Positions 44,214 through 51,708 of a stretch of 64,000 nucleotides of DNA are shown in pieces; position 1 is the first letter of the stretch, and each line of letters starts with the position of its first letter. Position numbers and translations under genes: made by a program. Source of the DNA: Clostridium_AB sp036639235 (lineage in GTDB: Bacteria > Bacillota > Clostridia > Clostridiales > Caloramatoraceae); NCBI RefSeq assembly GCF_036639235.1, contig NZ_JAVWJB010000001.1:1-64000 (forward strand). The letters are read 5' to 3'. The notes under the pieces are model-generated. The model worked only from the letters and a program-made list of their open reading frames with translations, made no database searches and was not told where the DNA came from.

Positions 44214-44516
44214 TTACTCTTCACAGCCGCTGCTACAACAAGAAATTAAAGCAATAATAATAAGTAGTATTAAGATATTTTCATTAGAATTACAGCTATA
44301 AGTGTTGTAGGGATCATATAGATTATAATTATGCTCTAAGTAGGGGGAATTATGATAGTTTGGGTCTCGATAACTTGGATCATAATAGCTAGGCTGAAAA
44401 TAATCTCTGTAATTATCTTCATTAGATTTCTTATAACGTCTTTTTCCATAACATTTCTTTTCATATCTTTCACAGCAATGATTCAAGATATTTTCACATT
44501 CATAGTATCGAGTCAT
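44214..44516 (-). CDS. Tyr-rich small protein with hydrophobic, Cys-ending tail
   Basis: 100 aa. The start is ATG 44516, after GAGGTGAT. The N-terminus has Cys (YECENILNHCCERYEKKC) and basic residues; the middle is dominated by Tyr, Asp, Pro and Asn (YDPSYRDPNYHNSPYLEHNY). The C-terminus is one hydrophobic segment ending in Cys (ILILLIIIALISCCSSGCEE). The tail has the same design as the two Gly/Cys-rich proteins at 45789 and 46109. It is 17 bp upstream of the NPNM-repeat gene, so the two are co-transcribed. Coat-like function is inferred. Confidence 0.7.
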   Translation of the reverse strand: MTRYYECENILNHCCERYEKKCYGKRRYKKSNEDNYRDYFQPSYYDPSYRDPNYHNSPYLEHNYNLYDPYNTYSCNSNENILILLIIIALISCCSSGCEE

Positions 44517-44587
44517 AGGATCACCTCTAAATTTCTCATAGGAAACTATACTACTATAATATTCAATGAAACTTGAATATGTTACAT

Positions 44588-44621
44588 AGGTAAAAATAAA
44601 AAATAAGGCGCAGTGCGCCTC
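44588..44621 (-). terminator. Rho-independent terminator (minus strand) after the Met/Gly-rich gene
   Basis: On the minus strand GGCGC-ACT-GCGCC followed by TTATTTTTTATTTTT. It separates the 45721-44675 gene from the Tyr-rich/NPNM pair. Confidence 0.75.
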
Positions 44622-44674
44622 AGGTTTTTGACTAAGTCAATATACTATTTTGGTAATAGGTATTTATAGATTTA

Positions 44675-45721
44675 TTAGCGTTTTCCCATAAACTTCATTA
44701 GCATATTCATCATAGGATTCATACCACCCATGCCGCCCATGCCGCCCATATTTCCCATCATACCCATAAGATTACCTATACCACCAAGTGGTCCGCCACC
44801 TTTCATGCCAGCGGGACCACCCATCATGCCCATAAGATTGCCTAAGCCACCAAGTGGGCCTCCTCCATTCATGCCGGATGGACCACCCATGCCGCCCATC
44901 ATACCCATAAGATTGCCAAGGCCACCCATGCCAGAAGGACCACCCATCATACCCATAAGATTACCCATACCGCCCATACCACCCATACCGCCTAGCATAG
45001 ATAATATATTTGGCATTTGGTTTTGATTATTCATATATGGTTGACGGTTATTTCCGTTAAATCCATTTTGATTAAAGCTTTGTCTCTGGTTAAAGTTGTT
45101 ATTTTGATTAAAGTTTTGTCCCAGATTAAAACCGTTATTTTGATTAAAGTTTTGTCCCTGGTTAAAACCATTATTTTGATTTAAATTATTTCCTTGGTTA
45201 ACCCCTCCTTGGTTCATAGTTTGCATAAGCATACTCATTAGTGAGTTTAGATCAGAAACTTGTCCATTATTTAGGTTACCATTATTCATACTACCAGTTG
45301 AATTCTGGTTCATATTATTAGAGTTCATGTTATTTTGCTGTTGGTTATTTTGAGAAGCATAGTTATTTTTGTTGTTTGGATATGATTCTCCTCCTTGAAG
45401 ACTCGATAAAAGGGAGTTTAAATCAACTGTAAACATGCTAAAACCACCGGCCATTTGGCTGGTGTAGTCATTTTGGGAATTATTATTTTGAGTATTGGTA
45501 TTATATTGTCTTTCCTGATCTTTTTCCCTTTCAGTAATTATAGTTTCAGGGTCAACAACCTCTTCAATTATATCATTATTAGAATTTGGGTTTTCTATTG
45601 AATTAATTGCCTTTGCTATTTCCTCTGGATCTATATTATTTAATATGCTAGCTAACATATTAGGATTAAGCTGAGATAATAAATTATTTAACATATTAGG
45701 ATCTATTTGATTTTGGGCCAT
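44675..45721 (-). CDS. Asn/Gln- and Gly/Met-rich low-complexity protein
   Basis: 348 aa. The N-terminus (MAQNQIDPNMLNNLLSQLN) contains two copies of an L-x-NxxDPxx-type motif (LASILNNIDPEEIAKAIN is the second), also present in the NPNM-repeat protein as LLNNVDPNQLMSMLSQ. Residues about 120-230 are Asn/Gln/Phe repeats (NQNNGFNQGQNF). Residues about 235-348 are Gly/Met repeats with the unit GGLGNLMGMMGG, ending in a short basic tail (KFMGKR). There is no signal peptide. The ribosome binding site AGGTGC is modest. Prion-like Asn/Gln plus Gly/Met blocks suggest assembly into a polymer or coat. It may be the scaffold for its neighbours; no function is proven. Confidence 0.75.
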   Translation of the reverse strand: MAQNQIDPNMLNNLLSQLNPNMLASILNNIDPEEIAKAINSIENPNSNNDIIEEVVDPETIITEREKDQERQYNTNTQNNNSQNDYTSQMAGGFSMFTVDLNSLLSSLQGGESYPNNKNNYASQNNQQQNNMNSNNMNQNSTGSMNNGNLNNGQVSDLNSLMSMLMQTMNQGGVNQGNNLNQNNGFNQGQNFNQNNGFNLGQNFNQNNNFNQRQSFNQNGFNGNNRQPYMNNQNQMPNILSMLGGMGGMGGMGNLMGMMGGPSGMGGLGNLMGMMGGMGGPSGMNGGGPLGGLGNLMGMMGGPAGMKGGGPLGGIGNLMGMMGNMGGMGGMGGMNPMMNMLMKFMGKR

Positions 45722-45750
45722 TTTGCACCTACCTTATATTAGTATGTAGT

Positions 45751-45770
45751 GCTAGGGGCTTCCCCCTAGC
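45751..45770 (-). other. Intercistronic hairpin
   Basis: GCTAGGGG/CCCCTAGC with a 4-nt loop and no T-run, between the 45789 gene and the 45721 gene on the minus strand. Likely mRNA processing or stability. Confidence 0.4.
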
Positions 45771-45788
45771 TAGCGATTAACTATTTAA

Positions 45789-46064
45789 TTAGCATCCGCC
45801 ACAGCAGCAAAGAAGTAGGATTATGATGATGATCCAGCTACATCCACCGAATCCACATCCATCATTACATCCATCATTGCATCCGCCGTATCCTCCGCCA
45901 CCACAGCAGCAAAGAAGAAGAATGATGATTACGATCCAGCTACATCCGCCACCAGACCCGCAGCCACCGAATCCACCAAATCCTCCAAATCCACCACCAT
46001 ATGGCATTGGTTGAGGCATTGCACACATAGGAGCACATCCATAGTTTACATTACAGCATGACAT
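45789..46064 (-). CDS. Gly/Cys-rich protein with two hydrophobic-CCC modules (paralogue 1)
   Basis: 91 aa. The start is ATG 46064, after AAGGGGGAAT. The Cys-containing N-terminus MSCCNVNYGCAPMC is followed by GGGFGGFGGFGGCGSGGG, then two copies of the module GCSWI-hydrophobic-LLLCCCGG joined by the linker YGGCNDGCNDGCGFGG. The hydrophobic stretch (about 9 residues) is short for a membrane helix. In layout it resembles small YjcZ-type sporulation proteins. It is nearly the same as the next gene at the C-terminal half, which implies recent duplication. Probably a spore-coat or envelope component. Confidence 0.75.
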   Translation of the reverse strand: MSCCNVNYGCAPMCAMPQPMPYGGGFGGFGGFGGCGSGGGCSWIVIIILLLCCCGGGGYGGCNDGCNDGCGFGGCSWIIIIILLLCCCGGC

Positions 46065-46108
46065 ATTAATTCCCCCTTTTTATTAAATAAATTAAATAAA
46101 ATTAGTTA

Positions 46109-46474
46109 TTAGCACCCGCCACAGCAGCAAAGAAGAAGAATGATGATTACAATCCAGCTGCATCCGCCAAATCCACATCCGTCGCCACATCCATCATTGC
46201 ATCCGCCGTATCCTCCGCCACCGCAGCAGCAAAGAAGTAGGATGATGATTATAAGCCAACTACAACCTCCGCCAGATCCGCAGCCGCCAAAGCCACCGAA
46301 TCCACCTTGTTGCATTGGATAGCCACCTCCACATGCAGGAACATTATCATAAACTAATTGAGGAACTGATACCATTTGGTAAGCTTGTGTTGGGACAGCC
46401 ATACTACCACAGCACATTCTTGGTGTTGGACATCCACAAGGCTCCATTTTACAGCATGATGATTTCTTTGACAT
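46109..46474 (-). CDS. Gly/Cys-rich protein with two hydrophobic-CCC modules (paralogue 2)
   Basis: 121 aa. The start is ATG 46474, after AAAGGGGG. The N-terminus has Cys and Met/Pro (SSCCKMEPCGCPTPRMCCGS), then a Tyr/Val region (AYQMVSVPQLVYDNVPACGG) and a Gly-rich linker. Two hydrophobic modules (CSWLIIIILLLCCCGG and CSWIVIIILLLCCCGG) end the protein. The 44-bp gap to paralogue 1 indicates one transcript. A sigma-E/K-like promoter candidate lies at 46522-46550 upstream. Fourteen or more Cys suggest disulfide cross-linking in an extracytoplasmic structure. Confidence 0.75.
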   Translation of the reverse strand: MSKKSSCCKMEPCGCPTPRMCCGSMAVPTQAYQMVSVPQLVYDNVPACGGGYPMQQGGFGGFGGCGSGGGCSWLIIIILLLCCCGGGGYGGCNDGCGDGCGFGGCSWIVIIILLLCCCGGC

Positions 46475-46521
46475 AGAAATTACCCCCTTTAAAGATAATT
46501 AAATTTAGATAAAATAATAAA

Positions 46522-46550
46522 ATGGTATGAAATTATAACTAAAAGTTATA
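46522..46550 (-). promoter_or_regulatory. Candidate sporulation (sigma-E/K-like) promoter
   Basis: On the minus strand TATAAC (46550-46545), a 15-bp spacer and CATACCAT (46529-46522), which matches CATACAHT in 7 of 8 positions. The -35 agrees only partly. Confidence 0.3.
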
Positions 46551-46599
46551 ATTTTTTTATTTATAATAGTTAGCCTATGGCTAGCTATTAAAAATCAAA

Positions 46600-46983
46600 T
46601 TAGTAGTTGTAGTATCCTTGACTACAGCAACAGCAGCACTGACAGTCATTAGTATTTTTCTTTTTATCTTTTCTTTTTTTCTTCTTATCCTTCTTATGAT
46701 TTTTATTATTATCACAGCAATAATCGTATTGTTGCTGTGGACAACAAACAGGGCCTTGATAACATACCTGCTGATATTGTGGTTGTTGATAGGAATTACA
46801 GCAGTTGTTTACGAAGGGATTGTAATTGTTGTTACACCCATATTGCTGAGGATATTGGCACCATTGAGCGTTGCATGGATTATACTGTTCATAGCATTGT
46901 TGGTTATATGGGTATTGATTGTAGCAGCTGTTATCACAAGGTGCACAGCCACCGAAAAGACTCGAAAGTAGAGCATTTAGCAT
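46600..46983 (-). CDS. Cys/Tyr/Gln-rich coat-like protein with a lysine block
   Basis: 127 aa. The start is ATG 46983, after AAGGAGGG. The short hydrophobic start MLNALLSSLFGGCAPC is followed by about 80 residues rich in Tyr, Gln, Asn, Cys and Pro (YNQYPYNQQCYEQYNPC), a Lys/Asp block (KNHKKDKKKKRKDKKKN) and the Cys tail CQCCCCCSQGYYNY. This is the composition of cross-linked spore-coat proteins (disulfide and dityrosine), although there is no sequence match I can name. It is 126 bp upstream of the Gly/Cys gene and may be a separate transcript. Confidence 0.7.
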   Translation of the reverse strand: MLNALLSSLFGGCAPCDNSCYNQYPYNQQCYEQYNPCNAQWCQYPQQYGCNNNYNPFVNNCCNSYQQPQYQQVCYQGPVCCPQQQYDYCCDNNKNHKKDKKKKRKDKKKNTNDCQCCCCCSQGYYNY

Positions 46984-47111
46984 ATATATCCCTCCTTTTG
47001 CTTAACTTTTTTAATCTTAATAACAATTTATGACAAAGTATAGTTTTTGGTTACAAAAAAATTATGACACTTTTTTTATATAAAAAATTAGTGAAAAGCC
47101 TTGATATGTAA

Positions 47112-47170
47112 GGGTTAAAAAAGAAAACCTATGTTACTAAAATTTTTAAAAAAATAGTAACATAGGTTTT
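47112..47170. terminator. Bidirectional terminator
   Basis: A perfect 15-bp stem AAAACCTATGTTACT (47124-47138)/AGTAACATAGGTTTT (47156-47170). T-runs on both strands. It terminates the deacetylase gene on the minus strand. Confidence 0.85.
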
Positions 47171-47914
47171 TTATTTGCAGTAAAAATAATATTCAGGTGT
47201 AGATTCATCTAAAACTTTAAATGTATAACCTAGTGATTTATAGTGTTTAATAAGTTTTGGAAGTGCAAGTGCTGTGTTTTTGTTATTAGGTCTATTATGA
47301 AGTAGAACTATAATATTATTACGTTTTGTTTTAGTTGATATAGCATTTTCTATTAATTTATCAGGTGGAGTGGAAGGATACATGCCATCACCTACACTAG
47401 TGTGCCAATCGTAAACCTTATATCCACATTTATGGAGCTTTGATAAAAGTGTAGGACTTAACCTTTTATATGTTCCACCTGGAAATCGAATAATATTTGT
47501 TTTAATGTTAAATTTGTTTTGAAGAAGCTTATCTGATTTTTCCATTTGGGATATAAATGCAGCATCAGATTTATATACATCTTTTAATATGTGGTTATAG
47601 GAATGTAGACCAATCTTATGTCCATCATTAACCATGCGCTTAAAGGTTGATGGATAGTAGTTTAATCTTTCACCAACAACAAAAAAGGTTGCAGGTACCT
47701 TTTCCTTCTTTAATATATCTAAAATAACAGGAGTTGTTTTAGTATCAGGTCCATCGTCAAAGGTAAGATAAATTGTTTTTTTAGGAGAGGATAGGTTAGT
47801 AGAATCAAAAGTCATAGAATTACTGTAGGCTAGACTAGAAACTGGAAAAAGCATAAAAAGCAAAAATAATACAAAAATAATTACTAGACGATTTTTTATG
47901 TTAAAATATTGCAT
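47171..47914 (-). CDS. Polysaccharide deacetylase (NodB domain), exported
   Basis: 247 aa. A signal peptide or N-terminal anchor (VIIFVLFLLFMLFPVSSLAYS) is followed by the NodB domain: motif 1 TFDDGPD (catalytic Asp and the metal Asp), motif 2 HSYNH, motif 3 RFPGGTY, motif 4 DWHTSVGDG and motif 5 IVLLHNRP, all intact. It should deacetylate N-acetylglucosamine or N-acetylmuramic acid in peptidoglycan, as PdaA-type or PgdA-type enzymes do. Its place near coat-like genes fits PdaA (cortex delta-lactam), but this is only an inference. It is divergent from the TetR gene. Confidence 0.92.
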   Translation of the reverse strand: MQYFNIKNRLVIIFVLFLLFMLFPVSSLAYSNSMTFDSTNLSSPKKTIYLTFDDGPDTKTTPVILDILKKEKVPATFFVVGERLNYYPSTFKRMVNDGHKIGLHSYNHILKDVYKSDAAFISQMEKSDKLLQNKFNIKTNIIRFPGGTYKRLSPTLLSKLHKCGYKVYDWHTSVGDGMYPSTPPDKLIENAISTKTKRNNIIVLLHNRPNNKNTALALPKLIKHYKSLGYTFKVLDESTPEYYFYCK

Positions 47915-47945
47915 AATAGACCTCCTTAATTAAGTTAATATTAGT

Positions 47946-47988
47946 TTTACCATAAATCTGTTATTTAAAAGTATTTATTTATGGTAAA
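47946..47988. promoter_or_regulatory. Inverted repeat between deacetylase and TetR genes
   Basis: TTTACCATAAAT (47946-47957) and ATTTATGGTAAA (47977-47988), 12-bp perfect arms, 19 bp apart. Candidate operator for the TetR-type regulator or overlapping divergent promoters. Confidence 0.4.
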
Positions 47989-48000
47989 TTAAATGATAAA

Positions 48001-48018
48001 ATATTTATACTGAATAGT
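48001..48018. promoter_or_regulatory. Operator-like sequence shared with the opp upstream region
   Basis: ATATTTATACTGAATAGT is identical to 18747-18764; there it forms an 11-bp palindrome, here only the half plus GAATAGT is present. It lies 53 bp before the TetR start. Confidence 0.3.
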
Positions 48019-48070
48019 TAATTAATTTCAACAATTAAAAAGACAAAGAAAATTTAGAGGTGGATAGGTT

Positions 48071-48637
48071 ATGAACAAAACAAAGAAGGTAATTTTTGAA
48101 GCGGCTATTAAGTCCTTTTCAAAAAAGGGGTATCACAAATCGACAATGGATGAGATAGCGGAGACAGCAGGTGTTGCTAAGGGTACGTTATATTACCATT
48201 TTAAAAGCAAGGAAGATATTTTTAAATTTATAATTGACGAGGGGATTAGATTAATAAAAGAAGAGCTTTTTGATAAGACGAGACATTTAGAAGAGCCTAC
48301 TGAAAAACTTAGAAAGGTCTGTGAGGTACAGTTAAAGATGGTTATTAATTATTTACCATTCTTTAAAACTATACTAAGCCAAATGTGGGGAGATGAAGAA
48401 AGACAACTTCAGCTTAGAGATTCACTTGAAAAGTATTATAAGATAATTGAGGGATATCTTCGTGAAGCAGCAGATGCTAAGTATATAGAAAACAATAATA
48501 TAGAGATAATTGCATTTAACTTCTTTGGTGTTATGACATCTACTGTTGTTTATAGCGTTACTCACAAGGACATAGATACAGATGACCTTCTAGATACTCT
48601 TGTAGAGTTTTTAATGAGGGGAATAGGTAAAAAATAA
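48071..48637 (+). CDS. TetR/AcrR-family transcriptional regulator
   Basis: 188 aa. The N-terminal HTH is KVIFEAAIKSFSKKGYHKST and MDEIAETAGVAKGTLYYHFKSKEDIF; the C-terminal ligand-binding domain is helical. It is probably a repressor responding to a small hydrophobic ligand. It is divergent from the polysaccharide deacetylase, with inverted repeats in between, so autoregulation and control of that gene are likely. It is followed by a terminator. Confidence 0.92.
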   Translation: MNKTKKVIFEAAIKSFSKKGYHKSTMDEIAETAGVAKGTLYYHFKSKEDIFKFIIDEGIRLIKEELFDKTRHLEEPTEKLRKVCEVQLKMVINYLPFFKTILSQMWGDEERQLQLRDSLEKYYKIIEGYLREAADAKYIENNNIEIIAFNFFGVMTSTVVYSVTHKDIDTDDLLDTLVEFLMRGIGKK

Positions 48638-48740
48638 AATAGATAAAACACATATAAGATATAATTTTAGCAAGATACGTTTCAGCAATAATAGATTTAA
48701 AGTTATTAAGGTACAAAAAATATTTTATTTGTCAACAATT

Positions 48741-48769
48741 TAAAGTAGTCATTTGACTACTTTTTTTTA
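48741..48769 (+). terminator. Rho-independent terminator after the TetR gene
   Basis: AAAGTAGTC/GACTACTTT, loop ATTT, then TTTTTT. Confidence 0.85.
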
Positions 48770-48867
48770 TTTGTGTAATATTTTAAAAAAATTTAAAGGT
48801 AAAATGTAAATTTAATAGAATTATACATATAAAACAAGTTCTTAGTATCATATAGGAGGAAAATTTA

Positions 48868-50058
48868 ATGACTGATATTGAAGTTTTAAATAAATATAAC
48901 AAACAAATTGATATCAAGCCTCTACTAATATGTAATATAGATAAGGAACTTAAGATAAAAAACATTTGTGGTGATGTAAATAATATATTTAATGTTGATT
49001 CAGACATTCTTATAATGGACAATATTTTAACTTTATCAGATGATAGTTCTGATACTTCAAATAAATCATTCTCCTCTTTAATAGCTAGTATTGAAAGAAT
49101 ATCGAAGGGGATTACTATAAAAGAATCTACTAATGTGTATATAGGAAAAAAATATGGCATTTGGTATGAAGTGGATGTTGTTAAGCGTTCAGATAGTATA
49201 ATGCTTATATGGTACTATATTCAAAATAGTAAAAAGGTTTTAGAGGGATTTTCCCTAGAACAAATAGAAAAAAGTGAAGGTAAAATTGAATATTTTGCTG
49301 ACGTTTCCCATGAGCTTAGAACCCCACTAAATGTTATATTAGGGGTTGTACAACTACTTAGCCACCAGTTAGACAATGGAAATATTAGCGATAGGGATAA
49401 GAAGCTTAATGAATATCTATCTATTACAAGATTTAATTCATTAAGACTACTTAGACTTGTAAATAATATAATAGACCTTACTAAAATAGATTCAGGGTAT
49501 TTAGAAATAACCCAAAGAAAGTGTAATATAGTTTCTTTTGTAGAGGATATAACAGATTCTATAACTCCTTATATTGATAATAAGAATATAGGAATTACAT
49601 TTGATACTGATAATGAGGAAGTAATAGCATTAATAGATCCAATTAAAATGGAAAAGGTAATTTTAAATATACTTTCAAATGCTATTAAGTTTACCCAGGA
49701 AGAGGGGAGTATATCTGTAAATATATCAACAGATAGTAACATTAATATTAGTATAAAGGATAATGGAATAGGTATGGAAAAGGATAAGCTTCAACTTATT
49801 TTTCAAAGATATGCCCAGATTAACTCAGGATATACCCGTAAAAATGAAGGAAGCGGTATAGGGTTATCACTTGCAAGACATATAGTTAATCAGCATGGTG
49901 GAGATATTGAAGTTTATAGTGAAAAGGGAAGTGGAAGTGAATTTATAATTAAGCTTCCATATGATGTAACTATGCAAAGAGAAGATGGTTTTGAAGCATA
50001 TGAGTATAGAAGTGAAACAATAGAACTAGAATTATCGGATATATGTTTTCACAAATAG
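48868..50058 (+). CDS. Soluble sensor histidine kinase (orphan)
   Basis: 396 aa. It has no transmembrane segment. Residues 1-125 form a PAS-like sensor (KPLLICNIDKELKIKNICGD). The HisKA H-box is FADVSHELRTPLN, His about 148. The HATPase_c domain has the N-box LNILSNAIKFTQ, G1 DNGIGM, F-box LIFQRYAQ and G2 GSGIGLSLARH. A Tyr/Glu-rich tail of 28 residues follows. No response regulator is next to it. In clostridia orphan kinases of this design often phosphorylate Spo0A, an inference here. Monocistronic. Confidence 0.9.
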   Translation: MTDIEVLNKYNKQIDIKPLLICNIDKELKIKNICGDVNNIFNVDSDILIMDNILTLSDDSSDTSNKSFSSLIASIERISKGITIKESTNVYIGKKYGIWYEVDVVKRSDSIMLIWYYIQNSKKVLEGFSLEQIEKSEGKIEYFADVSHELRTPLNVILGVVQLLSHQLDNGNISDRDKKLNEYLSITRFNSLRLLRLVNNIIDLTKIDSGYLEITQRKCNIVSFVEDITDSITPYIDNKNIGITFDTDNEEVIALIDPIKMEKVILNILSNAIKFTQEEGSISVNISTDSNINISIKDNGIGMEKDKLQLIFQRYAQINSGYTRKNEGSGIGLSLARHIVNQHGGDIEVYSEKGSGSEFIIKLPYDVTMQREDGFEAYEYRSETIELELSDICFHK

Positions 50059-50174
50059 GGTATAAGAGTCCTTATTAGCCCTAGGAAGATAGTTTAATAG
50101 TTTAAATGAGTAAAGACAAGCATTAAAATTAAAACCTCTTAAAATTCAAATTAAATACATTATATTGAATTATT

Positions 50175-50217
50175 AACCTATATTATTAATGTTATAATAA
50201 TATAGGTTTGTTTTTTT
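50175..50217 (+). terminator. Terminator-like hairpin directly before the fumarase ribosome binding site (attenuator candidate)
   Basis: AACCTATATTATT (50175-50187) pairs perfectly with AATAATATAGGTT (50196-50208), an 8-nt loop, then TGTTTTTTT, ending 13 bp before the ATG. There is no room for a promoter between it and the gene. Confidence 0.65.
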
Positions 50218-50230
50218 ATAGGAGGAAGTT

Positions 50231-51070
50231 ATGAGAAATATAAGTAGTGAAATAATAATAAAAGAAGTAAGAAGACTTTGTATAGAGTCTAATTTACACC
50301 TATCAAGTGACATTAAAAGTGCACTAATAAGCAATAAAAATAAGGAAGAGGGACTTCCTAGGGAAATACTAGATATAATTATTAAAAATAGTGAGGTAGC
50401 ATCAAGTGAAAAAATGCCAATGTGTCAAGACACAGGTATGGCTATTATATTTGTTGAAATAGGTCAGGATGTACATATTGAAGGAGATTACATTGAGGAT
50501 GCTATAAATGAAGGGGTTAGAAGAGGATATGAAGATGGATATCTTAGAAAGTCTATAGTATCAGACCCAATAGAGAGAATTAATACAAGGGATAATACTC
50601 CAGCTGTTATTCATTATGAAATAGTAAAAGGGGATAAAATAAAAATAACAGTATCACCTAAGGGATTTGGAAGTGAAAATATGAGTCAGATTAAAATGCT
50701 TAAGCCATCAGAGGGAATTGATGGGGTTAAGGATTTTATTCTAAAGGTAGTTAAGGAATCAGGGTCTAATCCATGCCCTCCTATTATTGTAGGAGTCGGG
50801 ATAGGTGGAAGCTTTGAAAAGGCCGCTCTATTGTCTAAAAAGGCATTACTTAGACCAATAGATAAGGAGAGTAATAATCCCTATTATGCAGCATTAGAAA
50901 ATGAAATTTTAGAAAAGATTAATAAACTTGGAATAGGGCCACAGGGGTTTGGAGGATACACTACAGCAATTGGTGTAAATATTGAGGTTTATCCAACTCA
51001 TATAGCAGGACTTCCTGTGTCAGTTAATATAAGCTGTCATGCAACAAGACATATGTCAGTGGTTATATAG
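50231..51070 (+). CDS. fumA: Class I fumarate hydratase, alpha subunit (Fe-S)
   Basis: 279 aa. A Cys in KMPMCQDTGMAIIF and a Cys in SNPCPPIIVGVGIGG, with another Cys in SINISCHATRHMSVVI-type sequence near the C-terminus, are the 4Fe-4S ligands of two-subunit class I fumarases. The related L(+)-tartrate dehydratase is the alternative, but the two-subunit fumarase is usual in clostridia. It converts fumarate and malate. The beta subunit begins 10 bp downstream. Leader attenuation is suggested by the hairpin at 50175. Confidence 0.93.
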   Translation: MRNISSEIIIKEVRRLCIESNLHLSSDIKSALISNKNKEEGLPREILDIIIKNSEVASSEKMPMCQDTGMAIIFVEIGQDVHIEGDYIEDAINEGVRRGYEDGYLRKSIVSDPIERINTRDNTPAVIHYEIVKGDKIKITVSPKGFGSENMSQIKMLKPSEGIDGVKDFILKVVKESGSNPCPPIIVGVGIGGSFEKAALLSKKALLRPIDKESNNPYYAALENEILEKINKLGIGPQGFGGYTTAIGVNIEVYPTHIAGLPVSVNISCHATRHMSVVI

Positions 51071-51080
51071 GAGGAATGTA

Positions 51081-51644
51081 ATGAGAATTAATACACCATT
51101 AACATACGATAAGATTAAAGACCTTAAAGCAGGGGATAGAGTGCTTTTAAGTGGATATATATATACTGCAAGGGATGCAGCACATAAGAAAATGGTAGAG
51201 GCCCTAAGTAAGGGAGAGGATCTTCCAATAGATATTAACGGGAATGTTATATATTATGTTGGGCCAACACCTAGCAGGGAAGGTATGGTAATAGGTTCTG
51301 CAGGACCAACTACTAGTTATAGAATGGATTCTTATACGCCATCACTTCTTGAACTAGGACTAAAGGGAATGATAGGTAAGGGAAATAGATCATCTGAAGT
51401 TATAGAATCTATGAAAAAAAATAAAGCAGTGTATTTTGCTTCAATAGGAGGTGCAGCTGCATATACTTCTAAATGTATTAAGGAGTGCGTGGTTATTGCA
51501 TATGATTATTTAGAGTCAGAGGCAATACGAAAGTTGTATATAGAGGATTTACCCTTAATAGTTGCTATAGATTCAAAGGGAAATAATTTTTACGAATTAG
51601 GACAAAAAGCCTATTTAAATTCGATTATTTCCTCGGAAATATAA
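51081..51644 (+). CDS. fumB: Class I fumarate hydratase, beta subunit
   Basis: 187 aa. The start is ATG 51081, after AGGAGG; an earlier in-frame start (51039) lies inside the alpha gene. It has the DUF/Fumerase_C motifs GDRVLLSGYIYTARDAAHKK, YVGPTPSREG and GPTTSYRMDSYTP, then GKGNRS. It forms the enzyme with the alpha subunit, so the two are one operon. Confidence 0.93.
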   Translation: MRINTPLTYDKIKDLKAGDRVLLSGYIYTARDAAHKKMVEALSKGEDLPIDINGNVIYYVGPTPSREGMVIGSAGPTTSYRMDSYTPSLLELGLKGMIGKGNRSSEVIESMKKNKAVYFASIGGAAAYTSKCIKECVVIAYDYLESEAIRKLYIEDLPLIVAIDSKGNNFYELGQKAYLNSIISSEI

Positions 51645-51708
51645 TTAATTTGTAAAAAAAATTTGGATAAATAATATATAATTACACAAAATAATATAGG
51701 GTGATTAT

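Noticed and set aside
44730..46322. Pro-rich and His-rich reading frames on the + strand opposite the coat-like genes
   Set aside because: They are antisense shadows of Gly/Met/Cys-rich codons, lack ribosome binding sites and have implausible Pro-only compositions.
46540..46600. Strong terminator downstream of the 46600 gene
   Set aside because: An imperfect stem (AATAG-TTAGCC/GGCTA-CTATT) is present at about 46566-46590, but the T-run on the minus strand is poor, so I did not call it.
50175..50208. Rex-binding site before fumarase
   Set aside because: The palindrome does not match TTGTTAA-N4-TTAACAA; it reads as a terminator-type hairpin.
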